This document shows, one piece after another, positions 26,298 through 34,792 of a DNA stretch of 64,000 nt. Under the pieces are notes generated by a model, which had not been told where the DNA came from, searched no databases, and saw nothing but the letters and a program-made list of their open reading frames with translations. The translations under genes were made by a program, and so were the position numbers. The first letter of the stretch is position 1. Each line of letters begins with the position of its first letter. The DNA comes from UBA4582 sp965657335 (GTDB lineage: Bacteria > Pseudomonadota > Gammaproteobacteria > Pseudomonadales > Azotimanducaceae), in NCBI GenBank assembly GCA_965657335.1, contig CBFHOH010000001.1:359541-423540 (forward strand), given 5' to 3'.

Positions 26298-27275
26298 ATG
26301 AGTATAAAGTTGGTTGCGCAGGAAAATAAAAGCGGTGATCCGGATATAGCTGCACAGGGATTCGGGCGTGTCAAAGAGAATGCGATAAAGGCATTTTCTG
26401 TTGGCAGTGACCCGGAAGCGGTTTACCAGTTTTTTGAGCAGAACGGGTTCGCTGTGCTATCGAATAGCCTCGATAGTAATGATGTCGATTTTCTCAACAA
26501 TTTTTGTGAAGAGTCGCAAAGGCACGATCCCGGCTTTTGGGGATTGTCTGACAAACGAAAGCCTCACCACCGAAATCAGGGACTTATCTATTCCCAACCC
26601 CTACTGGATCATCCGGAACTTGATCGTTTTATTCGCCACCCTAATTCTTTTCCAGTAGTCGCGCATTTGTTAGGGGGAAAAGAGCATGTGCGTTTTGCGG
26701 AATTTAATTTTAGGGAAACGCCGGCAAACGGGGGTGTCGGCGCAATGAACTTTCACCATGACGCTGCGATTGAAGATCGGTTCCTTCGAACGCCGTATTT
26801 ACCCTGCGACTATTTGTGTGCAATTCACTACCTGAGTGATGTTGGGGAAGCGAATCCTGCTTTTTGCGTTGTGCCCGGCAGCAATAAATACGAAACCCTC
26901 AGGGAGGCACGCGAAGCGCTAGGTGATGATTATCAGGAACTACCGATAAGAGGTTCGGCTGGTACTTGCATCCTCTACGATACTGCGCTTTTCCACACAC
27001 GGCTTGACGGAGATGGCGTCCAATCGCGGCGCACCTGGCATCAGTATTATGCTCGCGGAGGTTGGCTGCAAAGCGCACTCCCGACAACGAACAAATATCG
27101 GCGCTCTCCCTCACCAGTGTTAACTGACTGGAACCTGTTTCCGGAACGCCTAGCGATGCATGAAGATCGAGATATCAGGATGTTCTTCTCACATTGGAAT
27201 ACTGCGCAGGGAGAATGGGCCGCATCCGGATTCGACCCAGAAGTGAGAAAAGCCATGCCGCGTGGTGAACAATAA
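26298..27275 (+). CDS. Phytanoyl-CoA dioxygenase (PhyH) family protein
   Basis: The chosen ATG 26298, preceded by GGAGAATAG, gives 325 residues; the frame also has an upstream TTG at 26265. The double-stranded beta-helix iron triad is H153-x-D155 (NFHHDAAI) and H233 (ALFHTRLDG). An arginine at 244-245 (VQSRRTW) is suited to bind 2-oxoglutarate. NPAFCVVPGSNKYE is the family strand before the distal histidine. It is clearly different from the 9.6-kb paralogue. It is divergent from the alcohol dehydrogenase, and their 112-bp spacer presumably holds both promoters. Substrate unknown. Confidence 0.88.
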   Translation: MSIKLVAQENKSGDPDIAAQGFGRVKENAIKAFSVGSDPEAVYQFFEQNGFAVLSNSLDSNDVDFLNNFCEESQRHDPGFWGLSDKRKPHHRNQGLIYSQPLLDHPELDRFIRHPNSFPVVAHLLGGKEHVRFAEFNFRETPANGGVGAMNFHHDAAIEDRFLRTPYLPCDYLCAIHYLSDVGEANPAFCVVPGSNKYETLREAREALGDDYQELPIRGSAGTCILYDTALFHTRLDGDGVQSRRTWHQYYARGGWLQSALPTTNKYRRSPSPVLTDWNLFPERLAMHEDRDIRMFFSHWNTAQGEWAASGFDPEVRKAMPRGEQ

Positions 27276-27454
27276 CGTCTTGTGTCTATGCAGATGGAGC
27301 GATTTCAATTCGCTAAGTATTCCGCTACATTCAAGCACAATAGTAACGACCCACACATCGAATGATGTTGGCGCATGGGAAAGGTGAGGGTATGCAGGGC
27401 AAGAGCGGACCATGTTTGTTACCCTTTGAAGTTGTCTAGGCGAATGCAGAAACA

Positions 27455-27586
27455 ATGGAAGCTGAAGTCGTACTAAGTCATGAGGGTGCTCCGATGGGCT
27501 GCAGCACAGTTGCCCTGAATCATCATGGGCAAATTTATATGGGCAATGCCCACGGTGATCGAATTGTGAGCGTTGATATTCAATAA
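27455..27586 (+). pseudogene. Remnant of an SMP-30/arylesterase-type beta-propeller gene (C-terminal end)
   Basis: A 43-residue frame encodes GAPMGCSTVALNHHGQIYMG, then NAHGDRIVSVDIQ and stop. This matches the last blades of SMP-30/gluconolactonase/arylesterase-like proteins (CSTVAL, then a strand and a terminal GxxHGDRI strand). An in-frame TAG at 27437-27439 cuts it off, and no upstream part is recognisable in any frame between 27276 and 27454. It is best read as a decayed or deletion remnant. A tiny expressed protein cannot be excluded, but no ribosome-binding site is seen. Confidence 0.55.
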
Positions 27587-27642
27587 CAGGTTGCTAGGGT
27601 CAGTTATCTAACTGGATCTGATATGAAAAGAGGAAACGCAAG

Positions 27643-28158
27643 ATGCCAAAACTGAGTAATGCGGAAAGAGATGCGTTTTTAAACCAGCAAGGTGTGCTGA
27701 TGAGGATTGCCTGTGTCAGAGATGACGGCAGCCCGCTGGTCACACCTATTTGGTTTATCTTCGATGATGGCGCCGTCTATTTCACTCCAAGGGAACAGTC
27801 CGAATGGTTTGCCTGCTTAAAAGCTGATTCGCGAGTGTGTCTGTGTATTGATGAAGATGCCTTACCTTATCGAAAACTGGTGATCGAAGGTGAGGCTGAT
27901 TTGGTCCATGACGTGGGTCATGATGATGTCTGGCGGGATCTGTACCGCCGAATAGCTATGCGCTACGTACCCACAAACGAGGCAGAGGCTTACGTCAACA
28001 ACACGATTGATCAACCTCGTGCGCTATACAAAGTGATGTTGAGTTCAGCCAGTGTAAAGACCTGGCGTATGCCGGTACCGGGAGAAGATCAAACAGGCAT
28101 ATGGCATTCAAGGTATTATGCGAAGGGTAGCAAGTATGGCGATGCTACCGGGGTTTGA
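27643..28158 (+). CDS. Pyridoxamine 5'-phosphate oxidase-like (PPOX class) protein
   Basis: This 171-residue split-barrel protein begins with ERDAFLNQQGVLMRIACVRDDGSPLVTPIWFIFDDGAVYFTPR. RVCLCIDEDALPYRKLVIEGEADL follows. The order is typical of the PPOX class often described as F420- or FMN-dependent. It starts behind AGAGGAAA. A near-palindrome CAGTTA-TC-TAACTG (27601-27614) lies 28 bp upstream of the start. The next gene, an enoyl-CoA hydratase, starts 41 bp later on the same strand, suggesting one operon with hydratase and OsmC. The substrate is unknown. Confidence 0.82.
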   Translation: MPKLSNAERDAFLNQQGVLMRIACVRDDGSPLVTPIWFIFDDGAVYFTPREQSEWFACLKADSRVCLCIDEDALPYRKLVIEGEADLVHDVGHDDVWRDLYRRIAMRYVPTNEAEAYVNNTIDQPRALYKVMLSSASVKTWRMPVPGEDQTGIWHSRYYAKGSKYGDATGV

Positions 28159-28199
28159 ATTTGAAATGCCATCACTGGTTGCAAGGGGAGGAGCGTTAA

Positions 28200-28940
28200 A
28201 TGTCTGATACTGTGAGCTATACCGTGAAAGACGGCGTTGCGATCATTCAAATCACACGCGCGGATAAACTGAATGCCCTTGATGAAGATGTGATACAGGG
28301 TTTGCGATCTGCTTTTAAGCAATATGATGCATCGGAAGAACGATGCGCGATCCTATGTGCAGAGGGTGACCGGGCGTTCTCCGTGGGCGCAGATATCAAG
28401 AGTCCGCCGAAGGAAATGTGGCAAGGTGTACCAGGTGTCGGTGTCATTACCAACAAGCCGATTATTGCTGCAGTACAGGGTTACTGCGTTGGTGGTGCTT
28501 ATATTCTTGTCCAAATGTGCGATCTGGTCGTTGCTGCGGACAACACGATATTTAAGTATCCAGAGGCACAAGTAGGTTTTACTGGCGGGCTCATCGCGGG
28601 TTGTGCTGCCCGTATACCGCATAAAATAGCCATGGAATTCATGTTGCTAGGCGAGGACTTATCGGCCCAACGTGCCTACGAAGTTGGCATGGTCAATAAA
28701 GTTGTGCCCGTGGGCGATCAAATGAGCGCAGCGATGGCGTACGCGGATATCCTGAAAATAAGTGCGCCGCTGGTTGTTGAAACGATCAAGGGACTGGTCG
28801 CAGATACTGTTCCTCGGGGACCCGCAGAAATTTCTGCGATTGCACGTGATAAATTACTTGTTGTCAAAGACAGTGAAGATGGCGCCGAAGGTAGGCGGGC
28901 ATTTAAGGAAAAACGCACGCCTGATTTTAAGGGTCGGTGA
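28200..28940 (+). CDS. Enoyl-CoA hydratase/isomerase family protein
   Basis: This 246-residue crotonase starts behind GGGGAGGAG. The oxyanion-hole segments are FSVGADIK (60-67) and QGYCVGGAYIL (93-103). Unlike the paralogue at 0.4 kb, both catalytic glutamates are present by alignment: E122 in YPEAQVGFTGG and E146 in IAMEFMLLG. A functional hydratase or isomerase on 2-enoyl-CoA thioesters is likely, consistent with beta-oxidation-type degradation. The gene lies between PPOX-like and OsmC genes. Chain length or ring substrate cannot be inferred. Confidence 0.92.
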   Translation: MSDTVSYTVKDGVAIIQITRADKLNALDEDVIQGLRSAFKQYDASEERCAILCAEGDRAFSVGADIKSPPKEMWQGVPGVGVITNKPIIAAVQGYCVGGAYILVQMCDLVVAADNTIFKYPEAQVGFTGGLIAGCAARIPHKIAMEFMLLGEDLSAQRAYEVGMVNKVVPVGDQMSAAMAYADILKISAPLVVETIKGLVADTVPRGPAEISAIARDKLLVVKDSEDGAEGRRAFKEKRTPDFKGR

Positions 28941-28998
28941 TCGTGCAGTGGGTGTCGTGGCCGGCGCTAAAGAATCTAAATTTGAAAAGTGAGTGTGA

Positions 28999-29421
28999 AT
29001 GAAAGCCAGCATAAAATGGGTTGAAGATGTCATGTTTCTTGCCGAGTCTGAAAGTGGGCACGTGGTTGCAATTGACGGGCCGCCATCTTCAGGAGGGCGT
29101 AATATTGGCGTGAGACCCATGGAAATGGTGCTCATGGGTATGGGCGGCTGCACGAGTTTCGATGTTATGACCATGCTTAAGAAGGCGCGGCAACAGGTCA
29201 CTGATTGTGTCGCACAGCTAGATGCCGAACGGTCTGATGAAATACCCAGTGTGTTTACCAAGATTCATATTCATTTTGTCGTCACAGGCAAGGCGCTTAA
29301 AGAAACTCAGGTAAAGCGCGCTATCAATCTCTCGGCGGAAAAATACTGCTCTGCGTCGATCATGTTGGGAAAGGGTGGCGTCGAAATTACCCATGATTAT
29401 GAAATCGTCGAAGCAAATTAA
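28999..29421 (+). CDS. OsmC family protein (YhfA-like)
   Basis: This 140-residue protein has the OsmC/Ohr fold: N-terminal strands, then GVRPMEMVLMGMGGCTSFDV with the reactive Cys51. The second cysteine Cys117 is in LSAEKYCSASIMLGKGGVE. The spacing and the KWVEDVMFLAESESGH start fit the YhfA-like subgroup rather than organic-hydroperoxide resistance Ohr. Family members reduce peroxides with thiol cofactors; the YhfA group is poorly characterised. It follows the hydratase by 58 bp and precedes the helicase by 47 bp, all on plus. Confidence 0.92.
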   Translation: MKASIKWVEDVMFLAESESGHVVAIDGPPSSGGRNIGVRPMEMVLMGMGGCTSFDVMTMLKKARQQVTDCVAQLDAERSDEIPSVFTKIHIHFVVTGKALKETQVKRAINLSAEKYCSASIMLGKGGVEITHDYEIVEAN

Positions 29422-29468
29422 ATGCACGCACATTGAAAGCCCCTCTCTATCCTCGTGATACTAAGTAA

Positions 29469-32009
29469 ATGATCGATCAAGATCTGCCCGTTGCTGAAGT
29501 GCTTGACGCACTTAAAGCGTCGCTTCAAATAAATGACCAAGTGGTGCTTCAGGCTCCGCCAGGTGCGGGTAAAACAACCCTTGTGCCGTTAGCGTTGATG
29601 GGGGAACGTTGGCTTGGTCAGGACAAGATCCTCATGCTTGAGCCACGTAGAATCGCGACCCGAGCGGCAGCCCATAGGATGGCCGAATTATGCAGTGAGC
29701 CGGTGGGCCAAACGGTGGGCTACGCGATGCGCCTTGAGTCTCGATTGAGCGCGGCGACGAAAGTTCAAGTGATAACCGAAGGTGTTTTAACTCAAATGTT
29801 GATGGAAGATCCGGCGCTATCGGGTGTTGGGTTGGTCATTTTTGATGAGTTTCACGAACGCTCACTTGATGCTGATTTGGCCTTAAGTTTGTGTTTGAAG
29901 AGCCGAGAGGTTTTCCGGGAAGAGCCACTTAAATTGCTCGTAATGTCAGCGACCATGGATAGCGACCGTGTCGCAGAGGTCATTCAGGCGCCGATCATCT
30001 CCAGCGAAGGCAAGCAGTATCCCGTTGAGTTGCGATATGGTCAGGCAGCCAAATTTAGGGAAAAGATAACAGATCGCATTGTTGGCACGATTAGACTGGC
30101 CGAATCGGAAAACCCCAATAGCAGCATACTTGTTTTCTTGCCCGGCGAGGGTGAGATAAGACAAACGCAGAAAAAGCTAATGGAAGTATTTAACAACAAT
30201 GCCAATGTTGAAATATTACCGCTGTTTGGCTCTCTCAGTCAGAAAGCGCAGCAGTATGCTATTGCACCTGGGCATCGCAAAATTGTGCTTGCAACAAATA
30301 TCGCTGAGACCAGTCTTACCATTGAAGGCGTTGATGTCGTTGTTGATAGCGGTCTGGTTCGGGTCCCCGCCTTTGACCCTTCGTCGGGTATGACGCGACT
30401 TGTAACGCAGCGAATATCAATTGCTTCGAGTATTCAGCGGGCTGGTCGCGCTGGCCGGCTAAGACCCGGTAAATGCTACCGACTTTGGTCAGCTTCACAG
30501 CAACAGGAGCTGGCGGTTCATGCGAAACCCGAAATAGCTGACGCAGACCTTGTGCCTCTAGTGTTGCAGCTTTTACGTTGGGGTATTGGTGATTCGAGCG
30601 AGCTGACTTGGGTCGATTCACCGCCACCAGGTCCTCTCGCGCAAGCGCGGCAAATGTTGATTGACCTTGGCGCTGCCACAGGCTCTGCCAGCGGTCCATC
30701 GGCCAAGAGTTTTGTGCTAACAGATCACGGTGAGCACATGTCTGTGCTTGGAGTACACCCCAGATTGGCGCATATGTTGGTGATGGGTTGGCAGTTTGGC
30801 CGATTGCAAACGGCGACGTTAATCGCGGCGGTATTGTCTGACCGTGACCCTTTTGATAATCCGGACATGACAAGTCGACTGAGCATACTGACTGAACAGG
30901 TACGTTGTCCGAGAGAGCGAGAGGGGTGGAAAAGCAGGGCGCTGCAACTGGCTCGACAATTCGAGCATCAAATAAGGAACGCGGTGAGTATGCCGGCCGT
31001 TGCAGGCAATGTTACCTCGGAACAGGCAGTTTCGTTTTTGCTCGCTTGCGCCTTTCCTGATCGGATTGCGCGAAAGCGCCATTCCGGTGGCTATCAGTTG
31101 GCCAATGGGAGAAGCGCGACGCTGCCGGGAGGGCGCCATTTGCCAACTGATAGCCAGTGGTTGGCGGTGGCAGAGGTCAACGGTCTGTCGCGTAGCCAGG
31201 GCGATGTGATCCGATCAGCAGCGGTACTTGATACTCAGTTACTTGAAGGTCCGCTGCAATCAATGGTTCAGACGAAAGAAATCGTTGAGTGGAATAAAAA
31301 GGAAAACAGGTTCGTTGCAGAACAACGCCGTGTTGTTGGTGAACTGGTTTTTTCTCGTAAAAAGCTCGCATCTGTTTCTCGCGAGGCGCGCGTGAAGGCG
31401 TTGATTAATCATCTTCGGGGCGTTGGTCTTGAACAATTGCCTTGGAATAGAGATCTTCGAAACTGGCAAGCAAGAGTGCAGTTAGCGGGCGCTCAGGACC
31501 CGACGTTCCCTCGCATCTCCGATGATGATTTGATAGCAAATTTGGAAGATTGGTTAGCGCCGTATCTTGACGAAGTGACTAAACTGAGTGATTTCAAAAA
31601 GCTGCAGCTTGCGCAAATACTTCAAGGGATGCTGACTTGGGAGCAGCAGAAAACCCTCACCCAAGTTGTGCCTGAAAGAATTACGGTCCCCTCAGGCTCC
31701 AGCATTAAATTAGATTATTCTCAAAACCCTCCCGTTCTCGGCGTGAAGCTTCAGGAGTTGTTCGGTATGTCTGATACTCCACTGTTGCTGAATGGACAGA
31801 TGGCGGTTGTTATTCATTTGTTATCTCCCGCGGGAAGGCCTCTGCAAGTAACGCAGGATCTAGCCCATTTTTGGCGTAATACCTATCAAGACGTCAGGAA
31901 AGATATGAGAGGGCGTTACCCAAAACACCCTTGGCCGGAAAACCCGTTGACCGCTGTTGCTACGGCGAAGACCAAGCGCGCGCTTGCGGGTCGAAAGAAG
32001 GAAAGTTAA
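29469..32009 (+). CDS. hrpB: ATP-dependent helicase HrpB
   Basis: This 846-residue DExH-box helicase matches HrpB in length and layout. Walker A is PPGAGKTT (30-37), motif II is DEFHER, motif III is SAT, and motif VI is QRAGRAGRLRPGKCYRLW. These are followed by the helicase-associated region and the HrpB-specific C-terminal domain (PRISDDDLIANLEDWLAPYL, then WRNTYQDVRKDMRGRYPKHPWP). HrpB is a DEAH/RHA RNA-type helicase conserved in proteobacteria; its precise cellular role is not settled. Its start has no strong ribosome-binding site. It stands at the end of the PPOX, hydratase, OsmC run. Confidence 0.96.
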   Translation: MIDQDLPVAEVLDALKASLQINDQVVLQAPPGAGKTTLVPLALMGERWLGQDKILMLEPRRIATRAAAHRMAELCSEPVGQTVGYAMRLESRLSAATKVQVITEGVLTQMLMEDPALSGVGLVIFDEFHERSLDADLALSLCLKSREVFREEPLKLLVMSATMDSDRVAEVIQAPIISSEGKQYPVELRYGQAAKFREKITDRIVGTIRLAESENPNSSILVFLPGEGEIRQTQKKLMEVFNNNANVEILPLFGSLSQKAQQYAIAPGHRKIVLATNIAETSLTIEGVDVVVDSGLVRVPAFDPSSGMTRLVTQRISIASSIQRAGRAGRLRPGKCYRLWSASQQQELAVHAKPEIADADLVPLVLQLLRWGIGDSSELTWVDSPPPGPLAQARQMLIDLGAATGSASGPSAKSFVLTDHGEHMSVLGVHPRLAHMLVMGWQFGRLQTATLIAAVLSDRDPFDNPDMTSRLSILTEQVRCPREREGWKSRALQLARQFEHQIRNAVSMPAVAGNVTSEQAVSFLLACAFPDRIARKRHSGGYQLANGRSATLPGGRHLPTDSQWLAVAEVNGLSRSQGDVIRSAAVLDTQLLEGPLQSMVQTKEIVEWNKKENRFVAEQRRVVGELVFSRKKLASVSREARVKALINHLRGVGLEQLPWNRDLRNWQARVQLAGAQDPTFPRISDDDLIANLEDWLAPYLDEVTKLSDFKKLQLAQILQGMLTWEQQKTLTQVVPERITVPSGSSIKLDYSQNPPVLGVKLQELFGMSDTPLLLNGQMAVVIHLLSPAGRPLQVTQDLAHFWRNTYQDVRKDMRGRYPKHPWPENPLTAVATAKTKRALAGRKKES

Positions 32010-32207
32010 TGACTTACGTATGCCAGACTCCGGCGCCTGATAGCTGACCCTATTTGGCACATGCGGTAAGCTGTCTAAACGCTGCGCGCCATTAGCGTAA
32101 ATGCTCGATAGGGTGCCCGATGTCCAGTTTGATGGTTTAAGCCCCAGCGAGTGACTATCTGTGTACCTTTTTCACGTGCGAGGAAGCCTGTCGATGAATA
32201 AGACGAT

Positions 32208-32690
32208 ATGAAAGCGCAAGCCTGCGCCTGCGGAAGTGATCAAAGCTACAGCGCTTGCTGCCAACCCATGCACAGAGGGGTGAAAAAGGCCAAAAGTGCC
32301 GAGCTGCTCATGAGGTCAAGGTATGCAGCTTACGCACTGTGTGAGTATCAATACTTGATAGATTCACATCACCCAGACACGAGAGGAACACTTTCCGTCG
32401 TGGAACTGGAAAAGAGCAATGCGCAAACGACATGGTTAGGGCTTGAGATCTTGTCGTCTGAGGAAAATTTAGTGAGTTTTCGCGCTTACTTTGTCCAGCG
32501 GTCGAAGCAGACACAACAGCGACTGCAGTGCTTACACGAAGAGTCTCGGTTTGTGAAAGAAGGTGATAACTGGTTTTATATTGACGGTCAGCACAAGTCA
32601 GAACTCGCCGCGCTACCCAGAAGAAAAGATCCTTGTTTCTGTGGCAGCGGTAAGAAATTCAAAAATTGTCATGGTAATTTGATTGACTAG
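32208..32690 (+). CDS. ychJ: YchJ-family protein with SEC-C motifs
   Basis: This 160-residue protein has two cysteine-rich SEC-C-like ends. The N terminus CACGSDQSYSACC is followed by the UPF0225 core (AELLMRSRYAAYALCEYQYLIDSHHP). The C terminus reads DPCFCGSGKKFKNCHG, a zinc-binding SEC-C motif as in SecA. This matches E. coli YchJ, of unknown function. The core has an NTF2-like fold in known structures. It lies 198 bp after hrpB with its own start and converges on the CBS gene with only 12 bp between stops. Confidence 0.9.
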   Translation: MKAQACACGSDQSYSACCQPMHRGVKKAKSAELLMRSRYAAYALCEYQYLIDSHHPDTRGTLSVVELEKSNAQTTWLGLEILSSEENLVSFRAYFVQRSKQTQQRLQCLHEESRFVKEGDNWFYIDGQHKSELAALPRRKDPCFCGSGKKFKNCHGNLID

Positions 32691-32702
32691 GGGCTGATGT
32701 AG

Positions 32703-33137
32703 TTAAACATCCTCGCCGGCATCTGCGGAATCGTAATCATCAAAGTCATCCGGTTCAATTTCTTCCAGCTGTTCCAGCAGGTTTATCGCGAGTCCAACAT
32801 AGTCAGAGTCTGTGATAATGCCCACCAACGTTTCTCCTCGTAGCACCGGCAAAGATCCGATTTTGTGTTTTTGCAGCATGAGGGCAGCCGATCTCATGTC
32901 TGCGGTCTGAGAGATTGTATAAATATCCTGTCTCATGACATCGGAAACAAAGACGCCCGTTTGCTCGGCCGCCAGAATGTCTCTTTGAGTAATTAAGCCA
33001 ATTAACTTTTTTGCATCATCGATGATGGGAACATGTCGAACCCGGTGTGCTTTCATGAGCGATTCTGCCTCGGCCAGAGTAGCATTTGCCCCGAGCGTAA
33101 AGAGGTCAGTTGTCATAATTTCGTTGATACTTAACAT
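32703..33137 (-). CDS. Tandem CBS-domain protein under a probable FNR/ANR promoter
   Basis: The 144-residue protein consists almost only of two CBS motifs: MTTDLFTLGANATLAEAESLMKAHRVRHVPIID and MRQDIYTISQTADMRSAALMLQKHKIGSLPVL. It ends with an acidic tail rich in Asp and Glu. CBS pairs bind adenine nucleotides and act as energy or redox-state sensors. The start has TAGGAGA upstream. A perfect FNR/ANR site (TTGAT-n4-ATCAA) is centred 60 bp before the start codon, which suggests induction at low oxygen, as for universal-stress-type genes. No catalytic domain or dedicated partner is evident. Confidence 0.93.
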   Translation of the reverse strand: MLSINEIMTTDLFTLGANATLAEAESLMKAHRVRHVPIIDDAKKLIGLITQRDILAAEQTGVFVSDVMRQDIYTISQTADMRSAALMLQKHKIGSLPVLRGETLVGIITDSDYVGLAINLLEQLEEIEPDDFDDYDSADAGEDV

Positions 33138-33190
33138 GCTTTCTGTCTCCTAGATAGATCAAAGCTTATCGGGACTATTTACGATTTATA

Positions 33191-33204
33191 TTGATAAGGA
33201 TCAA
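33191..33204. promoter_or_regulatory. FNR/ANR-type binding site
   Basis: TTGATAAGGATCAA is a perfect match to the FNR/ANR consensus TTGAT-n4-ATCAA. It is centred about 60 bp before the CBS start codon. On the minus strand a -10-like GATAAG (complement of 33166-33171) would place the site near -40, the class II activator position. The GST start codon on the plus strand is 80 bp beyond the site, so control of that gene is possible but less clear. Confidence 0.65.
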
Positions 33205-33283
33205 GGTTCCTGAGAATCATGCAAGTTTGGATGTATTGGAGTATTGTCACGAATATAGCCCTGTTTATTTTGGAGAAAACCTG

Positions 33284-33880
33284 ATGATGAAACTGCATGT
33301 GAGTGGCAATTCACCCTATGCCAGAAGAGTAAGAGTAGCGATAAGAGCCTGTGGTTTGACGGATCAGGTAGAGGAAGTTGCCATAAAGAGTTTTGCTGAT
33401 TTACCAACAGAGTCCCCAGGCAATAAAGTTCCTGTGCTTGTCGTTGAACCGGGACTGGCGATTTCTGAGTGCTTACTGATAAGTCGTTACCTTGATGGCT
33501 TGGCGGGAGGGATACTGTCGCCGACAGATCCGCGCGCTCAGATTGAACAATTAGAGATTGAGTCTGTTGCATCAGTCCTCATGGACTCGCTATTCGCGCG
33601 ATCTATGGAAAAAAACCAGCGTGACGAAGCGACCCGCTCTGACGCGGTACTGGAAAAAGAAGCTAATCGTTCTGCTCGATGTTACGACAGGTTAAATGTA
33701 CTGCTTGAAGGTGCGTCGCTGGATGTTAATCTCGCCTCAATCGCAGTGGTTTCGTGCTTAGGTTATGCAGACTGGCGAAATCCCGAGGACGAATGGCGGC
33801 AAAATTCCCCAGCGCTGGTCGCTTGGTTTGACCAAATGATGGAGTTGCCTGCTTTTGCCGACACGGCGCCGGTGTATTAA
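33284..33880 (+). CDS. Glutathione S-transferase family protein
   Basis: ATG 33284 behind TTGGAG gives 198 residues. The N-terminal thioredoxin-like domain begins MMKLHVSGNSPYARRVRVAIRACGL, with Ser/Tyr near the glutathione thiol site. NKVPVLVVEPGLAISECLLISRYLD holds the cis-proline and glutathione-binding Glu/Ser pair. The helical C-terminal domain follows. The subclass is uncertain and the protein is a little short. GSTs conjugate glutathione to electrophiles or remove halides or epoxides. It is divergent from the CBS gene and 27 bp upstream of the SMP-30 gene, and could be cotranscribed with it. Confidence 0.87.
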   Translation: MMKLHVSGNSPYARRVRVAIRACGLTDQVEEVAIKSFADLPTESPGNKVPVLVVEPGLAISECLLISRYLDGLAGGILSPTDPRAQIEQLEIESVASVLMDSLFARSMEKNQRDEATRSDAVLEKEANRSARCYDRLNVLLEGASLDVNLASIAVVSCLGYADWRNPEDEWRQNSPALVAWFDQMMELPAFADTAPVY

Positions 33881-33907
33881 CAAATTGTCGCCACGGAAAC
33901 GAACTGT

Positions 33908-34792
33908 ATGATCTCAATTGACCAATTAACTCATGTAGCTAACGACTTGGGCGAGGGTCCAGTCTGGGATGTTAAAACAAATGCTTTGTGGTGGGTCGAT
34001 TCTTACGCGGGTGATATTTTCAGATTAAAATACTCGATGAAGACCGATGGCCAAGAGCTGGAGTCTTGGTCGATGCCGGCCATGATTGGTAGCTTGGCGC
34101 TGGCTGATGATCATCGGGTGATTGTTGCGCTGCAGACGGGAATTCACTTCTTTGATACTAAAACAGGCAAGCTTGACCTTATCACTGACCCAGAGGCGGA
34201 CATTCCCGAAACGCGTTTTAATGATGGCAAGACGGACAGAGCCGGAAACTTTCTTGCAGGTTCAATGGGGATAAAAGTTCGTGACCGTGCACTGGGTGCG
34301 CTTTACCGAGTCAGCCCTGAGCTTGATATTGAAGTGCTTGAAGACGACGTTATTGTGGCTAACGGTCCTTGTTTCAGTCCAGCAGGCGACGTGCTGTATT
34401 TTAATGATGGTCGCCGTCGAATTCTTGCTTATGACTATGATCCCGATGGACCGCTTACAAATAAGCGCGTGTTTTTTGAAGGCGAAAAACACCAAACAGG
34501 ATCAGATGGTGCGACCGTAGATAGCGATGGCAATTTATGGGTAGCGCTGACCGGTTCAAGCGAAATTGGCATGTTGTCACCGAAGGGTGAGTTGCTAAAA
34601 AGAATCTCAATGCCGGTGAAGTTGCCCAGCTCGGTGATGTTCGGTGGTCGTGACCTTGATGAATTGTATGTCACTTCAATCAGCAATTCGGGCAACAGAG
34701 TCTCTAATGAGGCGGGGGCTGGCTGTCTCTACCGAATCACTGGCTTAGGTGTGCAGGGGATTGCTGAAGCCAGATTTGGTGCAGGTTTTTAA
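33908..34792 (+). CDS. SMP-30/gluconolactonase-like beta-propeller hydrolase
   Basis: This 294-residue six-bladed propeller carries the metal-site residues of the SMP-30 family: Glu in LGEGPVWD, Asn/Asp in RFNDGKTDRAGNFLAGSM, and Asp in GSDGATVDSDGNLWVA. Family members are calcium- or zinc-dependent lactonases acting on sugar or other lactones, and no export signal is present. The stop codon TAA overlaps the ATG of a TetR regulator (TAATG), so the lactonase and regulator are translated together. Lactone formed in the catabolic pathway may be the substrate, but that is inference. Confidence 0.92.
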   Translation: MISIDQLTHVANDLGEGPVWDVKTNALWWVDSYAGDIFRLKYSMKTDGQELESWSMPAMIGSLALADDHRVIVALQTGIHFFDTKTGKLDLITDPEADIPETRFNDGKTDRAGNFLAGSMGIKVRDRALGALYRVSPELDIEVLEDDVIVANGPCFSPAGDVLYFNDGRRRILAYDYDPDGPLTNKRVFFEGEKHQTGSDGATVDSDGNLWVALTGSSEIGMLSPKGELLKRISMPVKLPSSVMFGGRDLDELYVTSISNSGNRVSNEAGAGCLYRITGLGVQGIAEARFGAGF

